Shown: positions 51,495 to 60,628 of the stretch, one piece after another
Position numbering within the stretch: the stretch's first letter is position 1
How the letters are laid out: each line of letters opens with the position of its first letter
Origin: a virus
Strand: one strand, 5' to 3'
Length of the DNA stretch: 64,000 nucleotides
Virus record (IMG/VR): IMGVR_UViG_3300025274_001348
Span: 20,543-84,542 of that record
Notes under the pieces: generated by a model
Databases searched by the model: none
The model's input: only the letters and a program-made list of their open reading frames with translations
What the model was told of the DNA's origin: nothing
Position numbers and translations under genes: made by a program

Positions 51495-52534
51495 TGAAAA
51501 AAGAAGAACTCGCAGTTTTGTCACATAAAGTTGCATTGAGAATGGAGGATTTATTGGACCTCTTCGGGGTCGAATATTTCCGTCAGTATGACAGAATAAC
51601 CTGCGTGTGTCCTATACACGAAGGCGCAGATAACCCACAAGCGTTTACCATTACAATGGAAGACAAATACTTTGGATGCTGGAGATGCTGGACCCACGGG
51701 TGTGAAGAAAAATTTCTGCATACCCCCATAGGCTTGATAAGGGGTTTGCTAAGCTCCAGAAAAGGTAAGGAAGTTTCGTTTCAAAAAGCCGTTAATTTTT
51801 CCTTAGAGTTTGTGTCTAGCTCTATAGAGGATTTAGCAAAAGAAAGTCACGATTTCAAAGTCGAGAAAGTCACTACCCCGTCAGACCCCTTAAAAAACCG
51901 ACATATTCCCGACAACGCAATATCCAGAAAAACAGTAAGAAATTCTTTAGCCAGACCGGTAAAATATTATTTGAACAGAGGTTATTCGGAAGATACTCTG
52001 GATAAATTTGATGTAGGTATCTGCAATGATCCCTCAAAGCAAATGAATGGAAGAATAGTTGTCCCGGTGTATGACGACAATCATGAGTATATGGTCGGCT
52101 GCGTAGGTAGAACACAAAGTGAAATCAGTAATGGATTTAAGTGGGTAAACTCTAAAAATTTCAACTCTGGTTTATATCTATATGGATATTGGCTCGCCAA
52201 AGATAAAATTCGAGAAACCAAAACCGTTATTCTCGTGGAAGGCCAAGGGGATGTATGGCGGCTATACGAAGCTGGCATCGGAAACGCTGTCGGAATGTTT
52301 GGATCGAGCCTTAGTGATGGTCAGGCTAGAATTTTAGAAACATCCGGGGCTTTTAACGTTGTTGTTCTGACTGATAATGATGACGCTGGAGCAAAGGCTA
52401 AACAATCTGTAGGCAAAAAATGCGAGAGGTTATTTCATCTGGTGTTTCCTGAATTTTCCAAAGAGGATATAGGTGAAATGTCTGTTGATGAAATAGAAAC
52501 AATAATTAAGCCACAATTAACGGGAATGATCTAA
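51494..52534 (+). CDS. dnaG: DnaG-like primase
   Basis: 346 aa. N-terminal zinc-binding segment CVCPIHEGADNPQAF with later CWRCWTHGCEE, and a TOPRIM domain with VILVEGQGDVWRL and VVLTDNDDAGAKAK. Shorter than bacterial DnaG; lacks the helicase-interaction domain. Makes RNA primers for the split polymerase downstream. One-base overlap with helicase. Confidence 0.88.
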   Translation: MKKEELAVLSHKVALRMEDLLDLFGVEYFRQYDRITCVCPIHEGADNPQAFTITMEDKYFGCWRCWTHGCEEKFLHTPIGLIRGLLSSRKGKEVSFQKAVNFSLEFVSSSIEDLAKESHDFKVEKVTTPSDPLKNRHIPDNAISRKTVRNSLARPVKYYLNRGYSEDTLDKFDVGICNDPSKQMNGRIVVPVYDDNHEYMVGCVGRTQSEISNGFKWVNSKNFNSGLYLYGYWLAKDKIRETKTVILVEGQGDVWRLYEAGIGNAVGMFGSSLSDGQARILETSGAFNVVVLTDNDDAGAKAKQSVGKKCERLFHLVFPEFSKEDIGEMSVDEIETIIKPQLTGMI

Positions 52535-52535
52535 A

Positions 52536-53303
52536 ATGGAACAAAAAATACTTGGAATCTCTGGCGCGAAGCAAAGCGGAAAAACTACTACTAGTAATTT
52601 TCTACATGGCTATCAGTTACGTTTTTATGACATCGTTGAAAAGTTCATGATGGATGAAGAGGGAAATCTACTTGTAAACACAAAAGGCATTGACGAAAAG
52701 GGCGAGGAAATTGAAGGCATGGGAATCATGGACATAGAGAGGCAAGATGATGATTTTTGCGAATTCGCAGCGGGTCACATCTGGCCATGTGTTAGATCAT
52801 TCAGTTTCGCTGATCCCTTAAAATCAATATCCATGCAATTGTTTGGTCTTACTAGAAGCCAATGCTTCGGTACAGATAAAGATAAGAATTCTTCAACAGA
52901 TATACCGTGGAAAAATATGCCCGGAAAATCTAGATCCAAGAAGAATATGACAGCTAGAGAATTTCTACAATGTTTTGGCACAGATGTTTGTAGAAAAATT
53001 AAGCCGGATATTTGGACATCTTCGTGTATTTCACGCATCAGAATGAGCCAAACCGAATTGGCAATCGTTCCAGATTGCAGATTCCCTAACGAAGTAGAGG
53101 CTATAAAAGAAGCTGGCGGCAAGGTTGTTCGTCTAACCAGAAGCCCTTACAGCGACCCTCACGTAAGCGAAAACGCCCTAACAAACGATTATGAGGGGTT
53201 TGACTGTATAATCGATAACAAAAATTTAGACATGCACGAGTCTAACATCGCCATACTTAACATCTTAAAAAACTGGGAATGGTTACAGGTAAAGGCTGGT
53301 TAA
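52536..53303 (+). CDS. deoxynucleoside monophosphate kinase-like
   Basis: 255 aa P-loop kinase, Walker A GAKQSGKTT, with a long insertion around residues 30-75 and FADPLKSISMQLFG, REFLQCFGTDVCR and VPDCRFPNEVEAI, which are typical of T4 gp1-type dNMP kinases. Phosphorylates dNMPs to dNDPs for replication. Confidence 0.85.
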   Translation: MEQKILGISGAKQSGKTTTSNFLHGYQLRFYDIVEKFMMDEEGNLLVNTKGIDEKGEEIEGMGIMDIERQDDDFCEFAAGHIWPCVRSFSFADPLKSISMQLFGLTRSQCFGTDKDKNSSTDIPWKNMPGKSRSKKNMTAREFLQCFGTDVCRKIKPDIWTSSCISRIRMSQTELAIVPDCRFPNEVEAIKEAGGKVVRLTRSPYSDPHVSENALTNDYEGFDCIIDNKNLDMHESNIAILNILKNWEWLQVKAG

Positions 53304-53304
53304 T

Positions 53305-53676
53305 ATGATTAAAACGAAAACCGTAGAAAAACCTTGGGGTTGTTATACCGACTATTATAGAACTGATTCTGTAGTATTCAAACGTATAGTAGTTAACCCC
53401 GGCGAGGAATTATCATATCAACTCCACCACAAAAGAGAGGAATTTTGGTATGTCCTTAGTGGAAACGGTATGCTAAGGCTTAACAGTTCAAACTGGTATG
53501 TCAGACCGGGTATGTCGTTTCACATTAAGACGAATGAATCTCATCAGCTTATAAATAACGGCGATGAAAAAATTGTAGTCTTTGAGATGCAGTTTGGAAC
53601 ATGTCTAGAGGATGACATTGTAAGATTGGAGGACAAATATGGACGGCAAGGTGAATCTGGTATGGGCGACTCCTGA
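53305..53676 (+). CDS. cupin, phosphomannose isomerase type II-like
   Basis: 123 aa single cupin. Begins KPWGCY, then [18 protein letters not shown] (metal His/Glu) and VRPGMSFHI, ending [12 protein letters not shown], as in the isomerase domain of ManC/type II phosphomannose isomerase. Would convert fructose-6-P and mannose-6-P, the first step toward GDP-mannose and GDP-fucose. Its 3' end overlaps thyX by 38 nt. Confidence 0.82.
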   Translation: MIKTKTVEKPWGCYTDYYRTDSVVFKRIVVNPGEELSYQLHHKREEFWYVLSGNGMLRLNSSNWYVRPGMSFHIKTNESHQLINNGDEKIVVFEMQFGTCLEDDIVRLEDKYGRQGESGMGDS

Positions 53677-54274
53677 AGCAGAAAAAGTTATAGGGTATTG
53701 CGCTAGAGTCAGCAACTCCAAAAACCAAAAAAATCCAAAAGTGTCCGGGCTGTTGAAGTTTTGTATTAAACACGGTCACTGGTCTATTTTTGAGATGGCC
53801 AACATGACTGTTGAAATAAATACAACCAGAGGCATAGCCGCCCAGATTCTTAGACACCGGAGTTTTTCTTTCCAAGAATTTAGTCAGCGATACGCCGAGA
53901 TGGAGGGATTTGAGTACATCTGTCCTAGAAGACAAGACACAAAGAATCGTCAAAACTCTTGGGACGACCTTGAAGAAGATGACAAGACGTGGTTTGAATA
54001 TACCCACAAGAAGGTTCAAGACGCCACTAGTGACTTTTATAAAGAAGCACTGGAGAGGGGGATCGCAAAAGAAAGTGCAAGGTTCTTGCTTCCTATGAGC
54101 GTTAAGACTAGAATGTATATGAATGGTACGACACGTAGCTGGATTCACTACATACAACTCAGAACCGATAAGTCTACACAAAAGGAACACAGAGGTATTG
54201 CAGAAGCCGTCAAGAACATTTTTATCGAACAGTTTCCTATCACCTCAGAAGCTTTAGGATGGAAAAATGAATAA
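53639..54274 (+). CDS. thyX: FAD-dependent thymidylate synthase ThyX
   Basis: 211 aa. ThyX motif [13 protein letters not shown] (R-H-R-x7-S form), and [13 protein letters not shown] near the C-terminus. Methylates dUMP to dTMP with methylene-THF and NADPH. GGAGGA is 5 nt before its ATG, within the cupin gene. Supplied by dCMP deaminase and dUTPase. Confidence 0.94.
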   Translation: MDGKVNLVWATPEAEKVIGYCARVSNSKNQKNPKVSGLLKFCIKHGHWSIFEMANMTVEINTTRGIAAQILRHRSFSFQEFSQRYAEMEGFEYICPRRQDTKNRQNSWDDLEEDDKTWFEYTHKKVQDATSDFYKEALERGIAKESARFLLPMSVKTRMYMNGTTRSWIHYIQLRTDKSTQKEHRGIAEAVKNIFIEQFPITSEALGWKNE

Positions 54275-54791
54275 TCGCGTACAAATCAAGCTACCGAAAG
54301 AAAAGCTTGAAGAAGCTATTTATATCGCCAAACAGAGAGACCTGAAAAAAGAAAAATTTGGCTCAAAGAGTTATAATAACAGTTATCGAAGTTCAGAAGA
54401 TGTACATATCGTAGGCGCGATTGGAGAAGCCGCTGTAGCCCATCTCTTCGGCGTAGAAATAGATAAAACTATTTTTCATGACCGAGGGGACGCAGGGGTC
54501 GATAATAAAGTAGAGTCCTATGGGAACATCGAGGTAAAGACTACCACGTACTGGAAAAACCCCTACCTAAGAGTACCCGCCTACAGACCAAACAAAGACA
54601 TCGACCACTATGTTTTGTGCTATGTTGACAAAAGGGATTATTCCAATGTTTGGGTGATCGGCATCGCAAAAAGAGAAGACGTGGTCAATAGACCTAAGAG
54701 GAAGCTGTGCAAAGATGGACCGCTCAACTATATCTTGGAAGAAAGTGAGCTAGAAAAAATAAATGTTAATTTGTTACCATCGAAGCAGTAG
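54267..54791 (+). CDS. PD-(D/E)XK nuclease-like protein, 174 aa
   Basis: [17 protein letters not shown], then [23 protein letters not shown] gives the D...E-x-K nuclease core. Fits restriction-like or resolvase-type phage nucleases. Overlaps thyX and the next nuclease gene. Confidence 0.72.
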   Translation: MNNRVQIKLPKEKLEEAIYIAKQRDLKKEKFGSKSYNNSYRSSEDVHIVGAIGEAAVAHLFGVEIDKTIFHDRGDAGVDNKVESYGNIEVKTTTYWKNPYLRVPAYRPNKDIDHYVLCYVDKRDYSNVWVIGIAKREDVVNRPKRKLCKDGPLNYILEESELEKINVNLLPSKQ

Positions 54792-55764
54792 CCTTGGGAC
54801 TCTGGACTTCTGCGAACAGAAGTATTTCCTAGAGTACAACTTGTCGTTTAAAGACAAAACAAACCCAAAGGCTTTAATGGGAACCGTTGTCCATAAAGCT
54901 TTGCAAGTTTTAGGGGATAAGAAGCTCTGTATTAACAGGGGAAATAAAAGCTTTACGGATGACGAATTAGGGAGGCTTACTCTTAAAGATTGTGATGATT
55001 TAGAAAAAATTACCACCAAGGCGTTCAAGTATTATACAAAACATCAACCGGAAGTCAAGCTAGGAAAACCTGAATTAACAAAGTGTGTCAAATGGGTCAA
55101 CAAGGCCGTGGAGTATAACGACGGCCTCCTCGATCCTCGAAATCAAGATGTTTTTGCTACGGAGCAGTATTTCGATATAGAAATTAAGAAGCCATGGGCT
55201 AAGTATTGTTATGATATCGGAGGAGAAAAGATTGAAGGATATCTATCCATCAAGGGAACGGTGGACCTAATTGTAAGGCACGACGAAAAATACCATGAAA
55301 TTCTTGACTACAAGACTGGAAAACGCATTAATTGGGCAACGGGGGAAGAAAAAACGCTGGAGTCGTTACAGAGCGATACACAGTTGTTACTGTATTATTA
55401 CGCCCTTAAAAATTTGTACCCTGAATATGATTTTGGCGTTAGTATTTTTTATATCAACGCTGGTGGCTTGTTTTCTATGTGTTTCGAAGATAAGGATTAC
55501 GTCAAGGCTGAAAACATACTCAAACAAAAATTTCAATACATACGAAATGTAAAAAGGCCAAACTTACTGTCTGATGAAAATAAACACTGGAAGTGTCAAA
55601 AGCTTTGTAAATTTAGCGAGCAGTACAAAGACACGGGCAAAAGTTTATGTCAGTTTATAAGGGATGAAGTCAAAGTAAAGGGCATTAGCAAAGTTGTTTT
55701 AGAATACGGTGATTTGAACAAGCTTTCCAGTTATGGAAGCGGTGGAGGAAAATTGAAAAAATGA
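54763..55764 (+). CDS. RecB/Cas4-type exonuclease, possible 4Fe-4S protein
   Basis: 333 aa. PD-(D/E)XK core GTVDLIVRHDEKYHEILDYKTG and QSDTQLLLYYYAL. Cys17 near the N-terminus with Cys278, Cys282 and Cys296 near the end matches the split four-Cys arrangement that holds a 4Fe-4S cluster in Cas4 and AddB. Probably an end-processing exonuclease for recombination. ATGA overlap with the polymerase gene. Confidence 0.82.
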   Translation: MLICYHRSSSLGTLDFCEQKYFLEYNLSFKDKTNPKALMGTVVHKALQVLGDKKLCINRGNKSFTDDELGRLTLKDCDDLEKITTKAFKYYTKHQPEVKLGKPELTKCVKWVNKAVEYNDGLLDPRNQDVFATEQYFDIEIKKPWAKYCYDIGGEKIEGYLSIKGTVDLIVRHDEKYHEILDYKTGKRINWATGEEKTLESLQSDTQLLLYYYALKNLYPEYDFGVSIFYINAGGLFSMCFEDKDYVKAENILKQKFQYIRNVKRPNLLSDENKHWKCQKLCKFSEQYKDTGKSLCQFIRDEVKVKGISKVVLEYGDLNKLSSYGSGGGKLKK

Positions 55765-57668
55765 GTTGGGTTCCCTTACATATGCACACGCATTATAGCC
55801 TTCTAGACGGTCTTTCCAAACCCTCACAGGTTGCAAATTGTTGCTCCGAATTTGGGTATAACGCCTGTGCGATAACAGACCATGGGACTATTTCTGGCGC
55901 TGTTGCTTTCACTCAAGCGATGCAGAAAAAAAGTATCAAGCCGATCATAGGGTGTGAATTTTATCTAAGCCAACAGTCCTGCAAGATCCAAGACAAAAGC
56001 AATAGACAGTTAAGTCACTTAGTTGTCTTGGCTAAGAATCATCAGGGGTGGCTAAATTTAATTCAAGCAACATCCAGAAGTAACGATGAGGATATTTTCT
56101 ATTTTAAACCCCGGTTAGACTTGGAGACGCTTGGGGAATATACGAATGGCAACCTGATTGCTTTTAGTGGACATCTCGGCAGTGATTTAGCCAATATCAT
56201 CTTTTCAGATTATAAATCTGCATATAAAGCCTCTACAGAAGCAGAGGTTAAGGAACATGTTGATCCAGACTGGGAATTAAAAGTTCTTAATAAGGCAAAC
56301 TTGTATAAGGATATCTTTGGTAAAGAGAACTTTCTTATCGAGATTCAGTGTATCGATGAAGAAAATTCCCCAGCAGCCAAGCTGGTAGCACAGGGGTTAC
56401 GATACGTTGCCAAAAAATATCACATACCTACGGTAGCTACAGCAGACTCACACTATCCAACCAAAGCTGACGCTTCCGACCACACGATTTTGCTCTGTTC
56501 GGCAATGAAGACAACCCTAAGAGGGATTAAGAAAAAAATAGCTGACAACGAGGACGTGGGGTTTTCTGGTTTTTTGAAGTCTAACAATTTTCATATCCCT
56601 TCTCCAGAAGAAATGAAGGCGTTACACACAGAAGCAGAACTGGAAAACACTGTTATGGTTTCTGATATGTGCGAAGAATATAACATATTAAACGCCCCCA
56701 CCCTGCCTAAATTTGCTTGCCCAAACTCCTCGAAAGAAGAGGATCACTTGAAGCAGCTATGCCGAGATGGATGGCGTGACACTTTGTTGAACAAAGGGAA
56801 ATTAACAGATGAAAACACGCAGGTTTATCTGGATAGGGTCACTAAAGAGCTAGATGTCATAAGCGATGCAAACCTTTCAGGATATTTTTTGATCGTTAAG
56901 GATATCGTAGATGAGGTTAGGCGTCGAGACTGGCTTCCGGGTCCGGGTAGAGGGTCTGCTGCTGGCTGCTTAGTTTCTTACTTGATGGGTATTACCCAAG
57001 TTGATCCAATAGAGCATGGATTATTATTTGAACGATTTTATAACGTGGGTAGAAACACCGCTGATCACGTCTCGCTTCCCGATATTGATATTGATGTTCC
57101 TGCCACAAAACGAGACGAAATAATTGACTATATAAGAGAAAAGTACGACCCTAAAAAGGTCGGGCAGATGGTTACGTTTGGTAGATTACAGGGGCGCAGC
57201 GCGCTGAAGGAAGTGCTAAGAATGAATGAGGCTTGCTCGTTTGATGAGATGAACACAATCACCAAAAGCCTACCACACGAACATGAAATCTCAGACCTAC
57301 TAGCAGACATGGATAATCCTTCGGTTATTCGCTGGACCTTAATAAATCAACCGGATTCTTTACGGGATTATTGCAGAATCAACGATCAAGGAGAATTGGA
57401 AGGTGACTATTCTAAACTCTTTGAACAGGCTATGCGAATCGAGGGAACTTTTAAATCTCAAGGGAAACATGCCGCAGGTGTGATCATTTCTCTACATAAC
57501 CTCAGTGAGGTTTGTCCCATGGTCAGAAACAAGAAGGGGTCTGAAAAAATAGCCGGTATGGAAATGAACGATCTTGAAGCAATGGGGCATGTTAAGTTTG
57601 ATGTACTCGGCGTTTCTTTGTTAGATAAAATCATGGGAATCAGTAAACAGGTTAATGAAAGAAACTAA
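55761..57668 (+). CDS. dnaE: DNA polymerase III alpha, N-terminal part (PHP + palm)
   Basis: 635 aa. PHP domain (LHMHTHYSLLDG, AITDHGTISG, GCEFYLS, ADSHY) with the metal-binding His/Asp residues kept, then palm: GPGRGSAAGCLVSYL, PDIDIDVPATKRDEI with catalytic Asp443 and Asp445, and KFDVLG with Asp614. The chain stops at 635, just 21 residues after the third catalytic Asp, where intact DnaE continues into the fingers. The rest is encoded by the gene at 58576. No intein motifs seen. TAATG overlap with the next gene. Confidence 0.95.
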   Translation: MSWVPLHMHTHYSLLDGLSKPSQVANCCSEFGYNACAITDHGTISGAVAFTQAMQKKSIKPIIGCEFYLSQQSCKIQDKSNRQLSHLVVLAKNHQGWLNLIQATSRSNDEDIFYFKPRLDLETLGEYTNGNLIAFSGHLGSDLANIIFSDYKSAYKASTEAEVKEHVDPDWELKVLNKANLYKDIFGKENFLIEIQCIDEENSPAAKLVAQGLRYVAKKYHIPTVATADSHYPTKADASDHTILLCSAMKTTLRGIKKKIADNEDVGFSGFLKSNNFHIPSPEEMKALHTEAELENTVMVSDMCEEYNILNAPTLPKFACPNSSKEEDHLKQLCRDGWRDTLLNKGKLTDENTQVYLDRVTKELDVISDANLSGYFLIVKDIVDEVRRRDWLPGPGRGSAAGCLVSYLMGITQVDPIEHGLLFERFYNVGRNTADHVSLPDIDIDVPATKRDEIIDYIREKYDPKKVGQMVTFGRLQGRSALKEVLRMNEACSFDEMNTITKSLPHEHEISDLLADMDNPSVIRWTLINQPDSLRDYCRINDQGELEGDYSKLFEQAMRIEGTFKSQGKHAAGVIISLHNLSEVCPMVRNKKGSEKIAGMEMNDLEAMGHVKFDVLGVSLLDKIMGISKQVNERN

Positions 57669-57916
57669 TGTCAACAACATATAGAGAATTTATTGAAAAC
57701 GAGATCTATAACGGGAGACATGTGGATTATAGAGGTGTGTCTATATGTTGTATTAACGATTTTTATGAGTTAAAAACTGGCAAAATTAAATATCAGGTTC
57801 ATTGTGACGATATTAAAAATAAGTTCAGTCACTTGTATAGCAATTTGTACACTGCTATAGATAAGTTCATGTCAATTAGACGAAACCTAATGCGTTATAA
57901 AGGAGCTAGTCATTAA
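57668..57916 (+). CDS. hypothetical protein inside the split dnaE locus, 82 aa
   Basis: Start overlaps the DnaE-N stop. Starts STTYREFIENEIYNG and has a helical C-terminal half (NLYTAIDKFMSIRRNLMRY). No homing-endonuclease motif. Coupled to the exonuclease by an ATTAA overlap. Could be a bridging or regulatory subunit of the split polymerase; unknown. Confidence 0.6.
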   Translation: MSTTYREFIENEIYNGRHVDYRGVSICCINDFYELKTGKIKYQVHCDDIKNKFSHLYSNLYTAIDKFMSIRRNLMRYKGASH

Positions 57917-58595
57917 TTTTCACGATATTATAGTATTTGACTTTGAAACTGGCAGTCGCAACCCCTCTAAAACTCAGCCTACACAAATCGCAGCAGTTGC
58001 GATCCATGGCAGAAAGCTAACTATTCAGCCAAACGGCTATTTTAATAGCGAAATGAGACCTATTCTTGACGACGAGAAAGCAATAGAAAAAGGCTTCGAT
58101 CCCCTAGAAGACGAGGCTTTGGATATTACTCGAAAAACAAGGGCTGCTTTAGCCAAGGCTCCGTCTCCCAAAACGGTTTGGAATAAGTTTGGCAACTTCG
58201 TAAACAAGTATAATTGGAAAAAGACGCCGTATTTTGCGCCTATAGCTTCTGGTTATAATATCAATGGATTTGATATGATTATTGTGGACAGGATGTGTGA
58301 ACAATTTGGTCCTTACGATAAAGAGCGAGGACAACAAACTCTATTCAATAAGATTCATAAGATAGATGTCATGCCGTTGGTGTGGGGATGGCTTGAAAAT
58401 AATAAGGATATCAGGTCTTTAAGTTTAGATTCTCTCAGGGACTATTTTGGAATGTCTAAAGATAATGCTCATGATGCATTACAAGACGTAAAAGACACTG
58501 CTAACTTATTGATTCGGTTTTTAAAAATGCAACGTAAATTTGCATCCAAAGTACAATTTGAAAAGGCTTTTGCTGATGGATCAAAAGAACTTTAA
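57912..58595 (+). CDS. DnaQ-like 3'-5' exonuclease (AUU start)
   Basis: 227 aa DEDDh exonuclease: ExoI VFDFETG (Asp10, Glu12), ExoII YNINGFDMI (Asp121), ExoIII HDALQD (His187, Asp192). The only start that keeps ExoI is ATT 57912, with AAAGGAG at 57898-57904 seven nt upstream; an in-frame stop at 57888 rules out earlier starts and the first ATG (58053) would delete ExoI. ATT overlaps the stop of the previous gene. Likely proofreading partner of the two DnaE chains on either side. Confidence 0.88.
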   Translation: MNFHDIIVFDFETGSRNPSKTQPTQIAAVAIHGRKLTIQPNGYFNSEMRPILDDEKAIEKGFDPLEDEALDITRKTRAALAKAPSPKTVWNKFGNFVNKYNWKKTPYFAPIASGYNINGFDMIIVDRMCEQFGPYDKERGQQTLFNKIHKIDVMPLVWGWLENNKDIRSLSLDSLRDYFGMSKDNAHDALQDVKDTANLLIRFLKMQRKFASKVQFEKAFADGSKEL

Positions 58596-60162
58596 TATTG
58601 ACGATTTAGACTATACCGACCAGCAAACATGGGATTTAATTTGTGCTGGTAGAACTAAAGGCGTATATCAACTAGAGAGCAACCTAGGTAAATCTTGGGC
58701 CAAGCGGGTCAGGCCGAAGAATATTGAAGAATTAGCTGCTTTGGTAGCCCTCATTAGGCCGGGATGCTTAAAAGCTATCGTCGATGGTAAGTCTATGACC
58801 CAGCACTATGTTGATAGGAAACACGGTCAGGAAGAAACTACCTATGTTCACGAATCTTTAGAGCCAATCTTGAAGAGCACACAGGGGGTGCTTGTTTATC
58901 AAGAACAATCCATGGAAATTGCTCAGAAAATTGCGGGGTTCAATCTGGAGGAAGCGGACAACCTGAGAAAAGCTATCGGTAAAAAACAGGCTGATCTAAT
59001 GGCTCGGATTAAGAAAAGGTTTATTGAGGGAGCAGTTAATGAATCTATTGTTTCTAGAGAAGCAGCGGAGGAGATATTTGGATGGATCGAAAAATCCAGT
59101 CGCTATGCTTTTAATAAGTCTCATGCTGTTTCCTATGCTATTTGTGGCTATTGGTCTGCTTATGCTAAAGCGCATTATCCACTAGAGTTTTACGCCAATT
59201 ATCTCAAACACGCAAAAAATAAACCAGACCCACAGCAAGAAGTCAAAGAGTTAGTATCTGATGCTAAGATGAGTGAAATTCATGTTCAGCCCCCATCTAT
59301 CGATAAACTGAATGAAGAAACCGAAATAATCAATCAAAAAATTCATTTCGGATTGAAGGACTTAAAGTCCATAGGAAACAATCAAATTAACAAGCTAAAA
59401 TTAGCCCTGTCCGAAGAAAACGATGCGTGTGATAATATCTCAGGTTGGACGTGGTACGAATTTCTGGTTAAACTGTCACACAAAATTAATTCCTCAACAG
59501 TAGTCGCTATGATTTCCGTAGGAATGTTTGGACATACTAAAATTAGTAGGAATAAGATGCTGGACGAGTTTGACACATGGGAAAAATTAACAGCCAAAGA
59601 AAGAGATTGGGTATCTTCTCAACATGAAAAATGGGACACCCTGACTAAAGCAATGAAAATGCTTGCTCCCAAAAAGAAGGAGGGTGGGGGCACTTTTAAC
59701 GATGCTAGAAGCCAAATTGTCAAAGACCTCACTTTGCATCTCGATAATCCCGCGTATTCTCTAGACGATACTCCCGACTGGGTTGCCCAGACAGAACAGC
59801 AATATTTAGGGGTTTCTATTACCTACTCTAGAGTAGACTCATGTGATACTAGCTCTGCCAATACTACATGTAAGGAATTCGTTAACGGCGGTAGGAAATC
59901 GGCAGCTTTAGCTGTATCAATTAATGCGGTTAGAAACTACACAGTTAAAAAGGGAAAGATGAAGGGAGAAGACATGGCTTTTCTAGAGGTAGAAGATCAC
60001 AGTAGCCCCTTGGATAATGTCGTGATTTTCCCCGAAAATTTGGAAAAGTATAAGAACCTTCTCTACGAGGGCAATACCGTCCTGTTATCGGGAAACAGGT
60101 CTAAAAAAGAAGGACAGAGAAACAATGATAGCTTGGTTATAGAGAGGGTGCGGCAGATTTAG
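58576..60162 (+). CDS. dnaE: DNA polymerase III alpha, C-terminal part (fingers onward)
   Basis: 528 aa. Begins at the fingers: KGVYQLESNLG, EELAALVALIRPG, YVDRKHGQEE, then VLVYQEQSMEIAQKIAG and FNKSHAVSYAICGYWSAYAK, followed by a C-terminal OB-like domain (YTVKKGKMKGEDMAFLEVED). It picks up just where the 635-aa chain ends, with no residues of the conserved core lost. ATG 58576 has AAAAGG upstream and overlaps the exonuclease gene by 20 nt. Confidence 0.94.
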   Translation: MDQKNFNIDDLDYTDQQTWDLICAGRTKGVYQLESNLGKSWAKRVRPKNIEELAALVALIRPGCLKAIVDGKSMTQHYVDRKHGQEETTYVHESLEPILKSTQGVLVYQEQSMEIAQKIAGFNLEEADNLRKAIGKKQADLMARIKKRFIEGAVNESIVSREAAEEIFGWIEKSSRYAFNKSHAVSYAICGYWSAYAKAHYPLEFYANYLKHAKNKPDPQQEVKELVSDAKMSEIHVQPPSIDKLNEETEIINQKIHFGLKDLKSIGNNQINKLKLALSEENDACDNISGWTWYEFLVKLSHKINSSTVVAMISVGMFGHTKISRNKMLDEFDTWEKLTAKERDWVSSQHEKWDTLTKAMKMLAPKKKEGGGTFNDARSQIVKDLTLHLDNPAYSLDDTPDWVAQTEQQYLGVSITYSRVDSCDTSSANTTCKEFVNGGRKSAALAVSINAVRNYTVKKGKMKGEDMAFLEVEDHSSPLDNVVIFPENLEKYKNLLYEGNTVLLSGNRSKKEGQRNNDSLVIERVRQI

Positions 60163-60226
60163 TGCAAAAACCCCTACGAAGTAGTATTTTTAAGTAGTTA
60201 CTTGTAAAAAATTGGAGGATCTCGTA

Positions 60227-60628
60227 ATGAACAACATCACAAATGATTGTCGTTTTCTAGGAAGACTCGTTTCCGATCCAAATCTAATTAAGACTAAAAA
60301 TGATGTGGATCTGGTTACTTTTACACTAGCGATTCCTGAATATCGTAAGGAAAGAACCGGAGAGAAAAAAAGAAATGTGAGCTATTTTGATTTTGAAGCT
60401 TGGGATACCGGGGCTACTACTATTGCTAAATATACACGAAAAGGGGACGAAATTTTTGTCCACGCTTCTGCTAGACCAAATAACTGGACAGACAAGGCTG
60501 GTCGAAAAAACTATCAGGTAAAGTTCAGAGTGAAGGAATTTAAACTGTTCAATTATCATAGCGACGACAAAGAGACTGGAGACGCCCAAGAAGAAGAAGT
60601 AACTCAGGAGGAGTTTAATACTGTGTAA
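60227..60628 (+). CDS. ssb: single-stranded DNA-binding protein
   Basis: 133 aa. OB-fold: FLGRLVSDPNLI, VTFTLAIPEYRK, FDFEAWDTGATTIAKY and an acidic C-terminal tail (DDKETGDAQEEEVTQEEF) that would recruit partners. GGAGG 9 nt upstream of ATG 60227. The 64-nt gap before it holds weak AT-rich hairpins only. Confidence 0.9.
   Translation: MNNITNDCRFLGRLVSDPNLIKTKNDVDLVTFTLAIPEYRKERTGEKKRNVSYFDFEAWDTGATTIAKYTRKGDEIFVHASARPNNWTDKAGRKNYQVKFRVKEFKLFNYHSDDKETGDAQEEEVTQEEFNTV

Noticed and set aside
53549-54190. 213-codon minus-strand open frame opposite thyX
   Set aside because: Shadow of two strongly supported genes; composition rich in Cys/Phe/Leu as expected from antisense.
57668-57916. Homing endonuclease or group I intron as cause of the dnaE split
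   Set aside because: The 82-aa protein has no LAGLIDADG, GIY-YIG or HNH motif, and the flanks show overlapping genes rather than intron ends.
55761-60162. Split DnaE intein like that of cyanobacteria
   Set aside because: Neither chain ends or starts with intein-like residues; the break site has no extra domain and the conserved core is simply continuous across it.
60163-60226. Possible small RNA or terminator between dnaE-C and ssb
   Set aside because: Only weak AT-rich pairing (CTACGAAGTAG) without a clear stem plus T tract.
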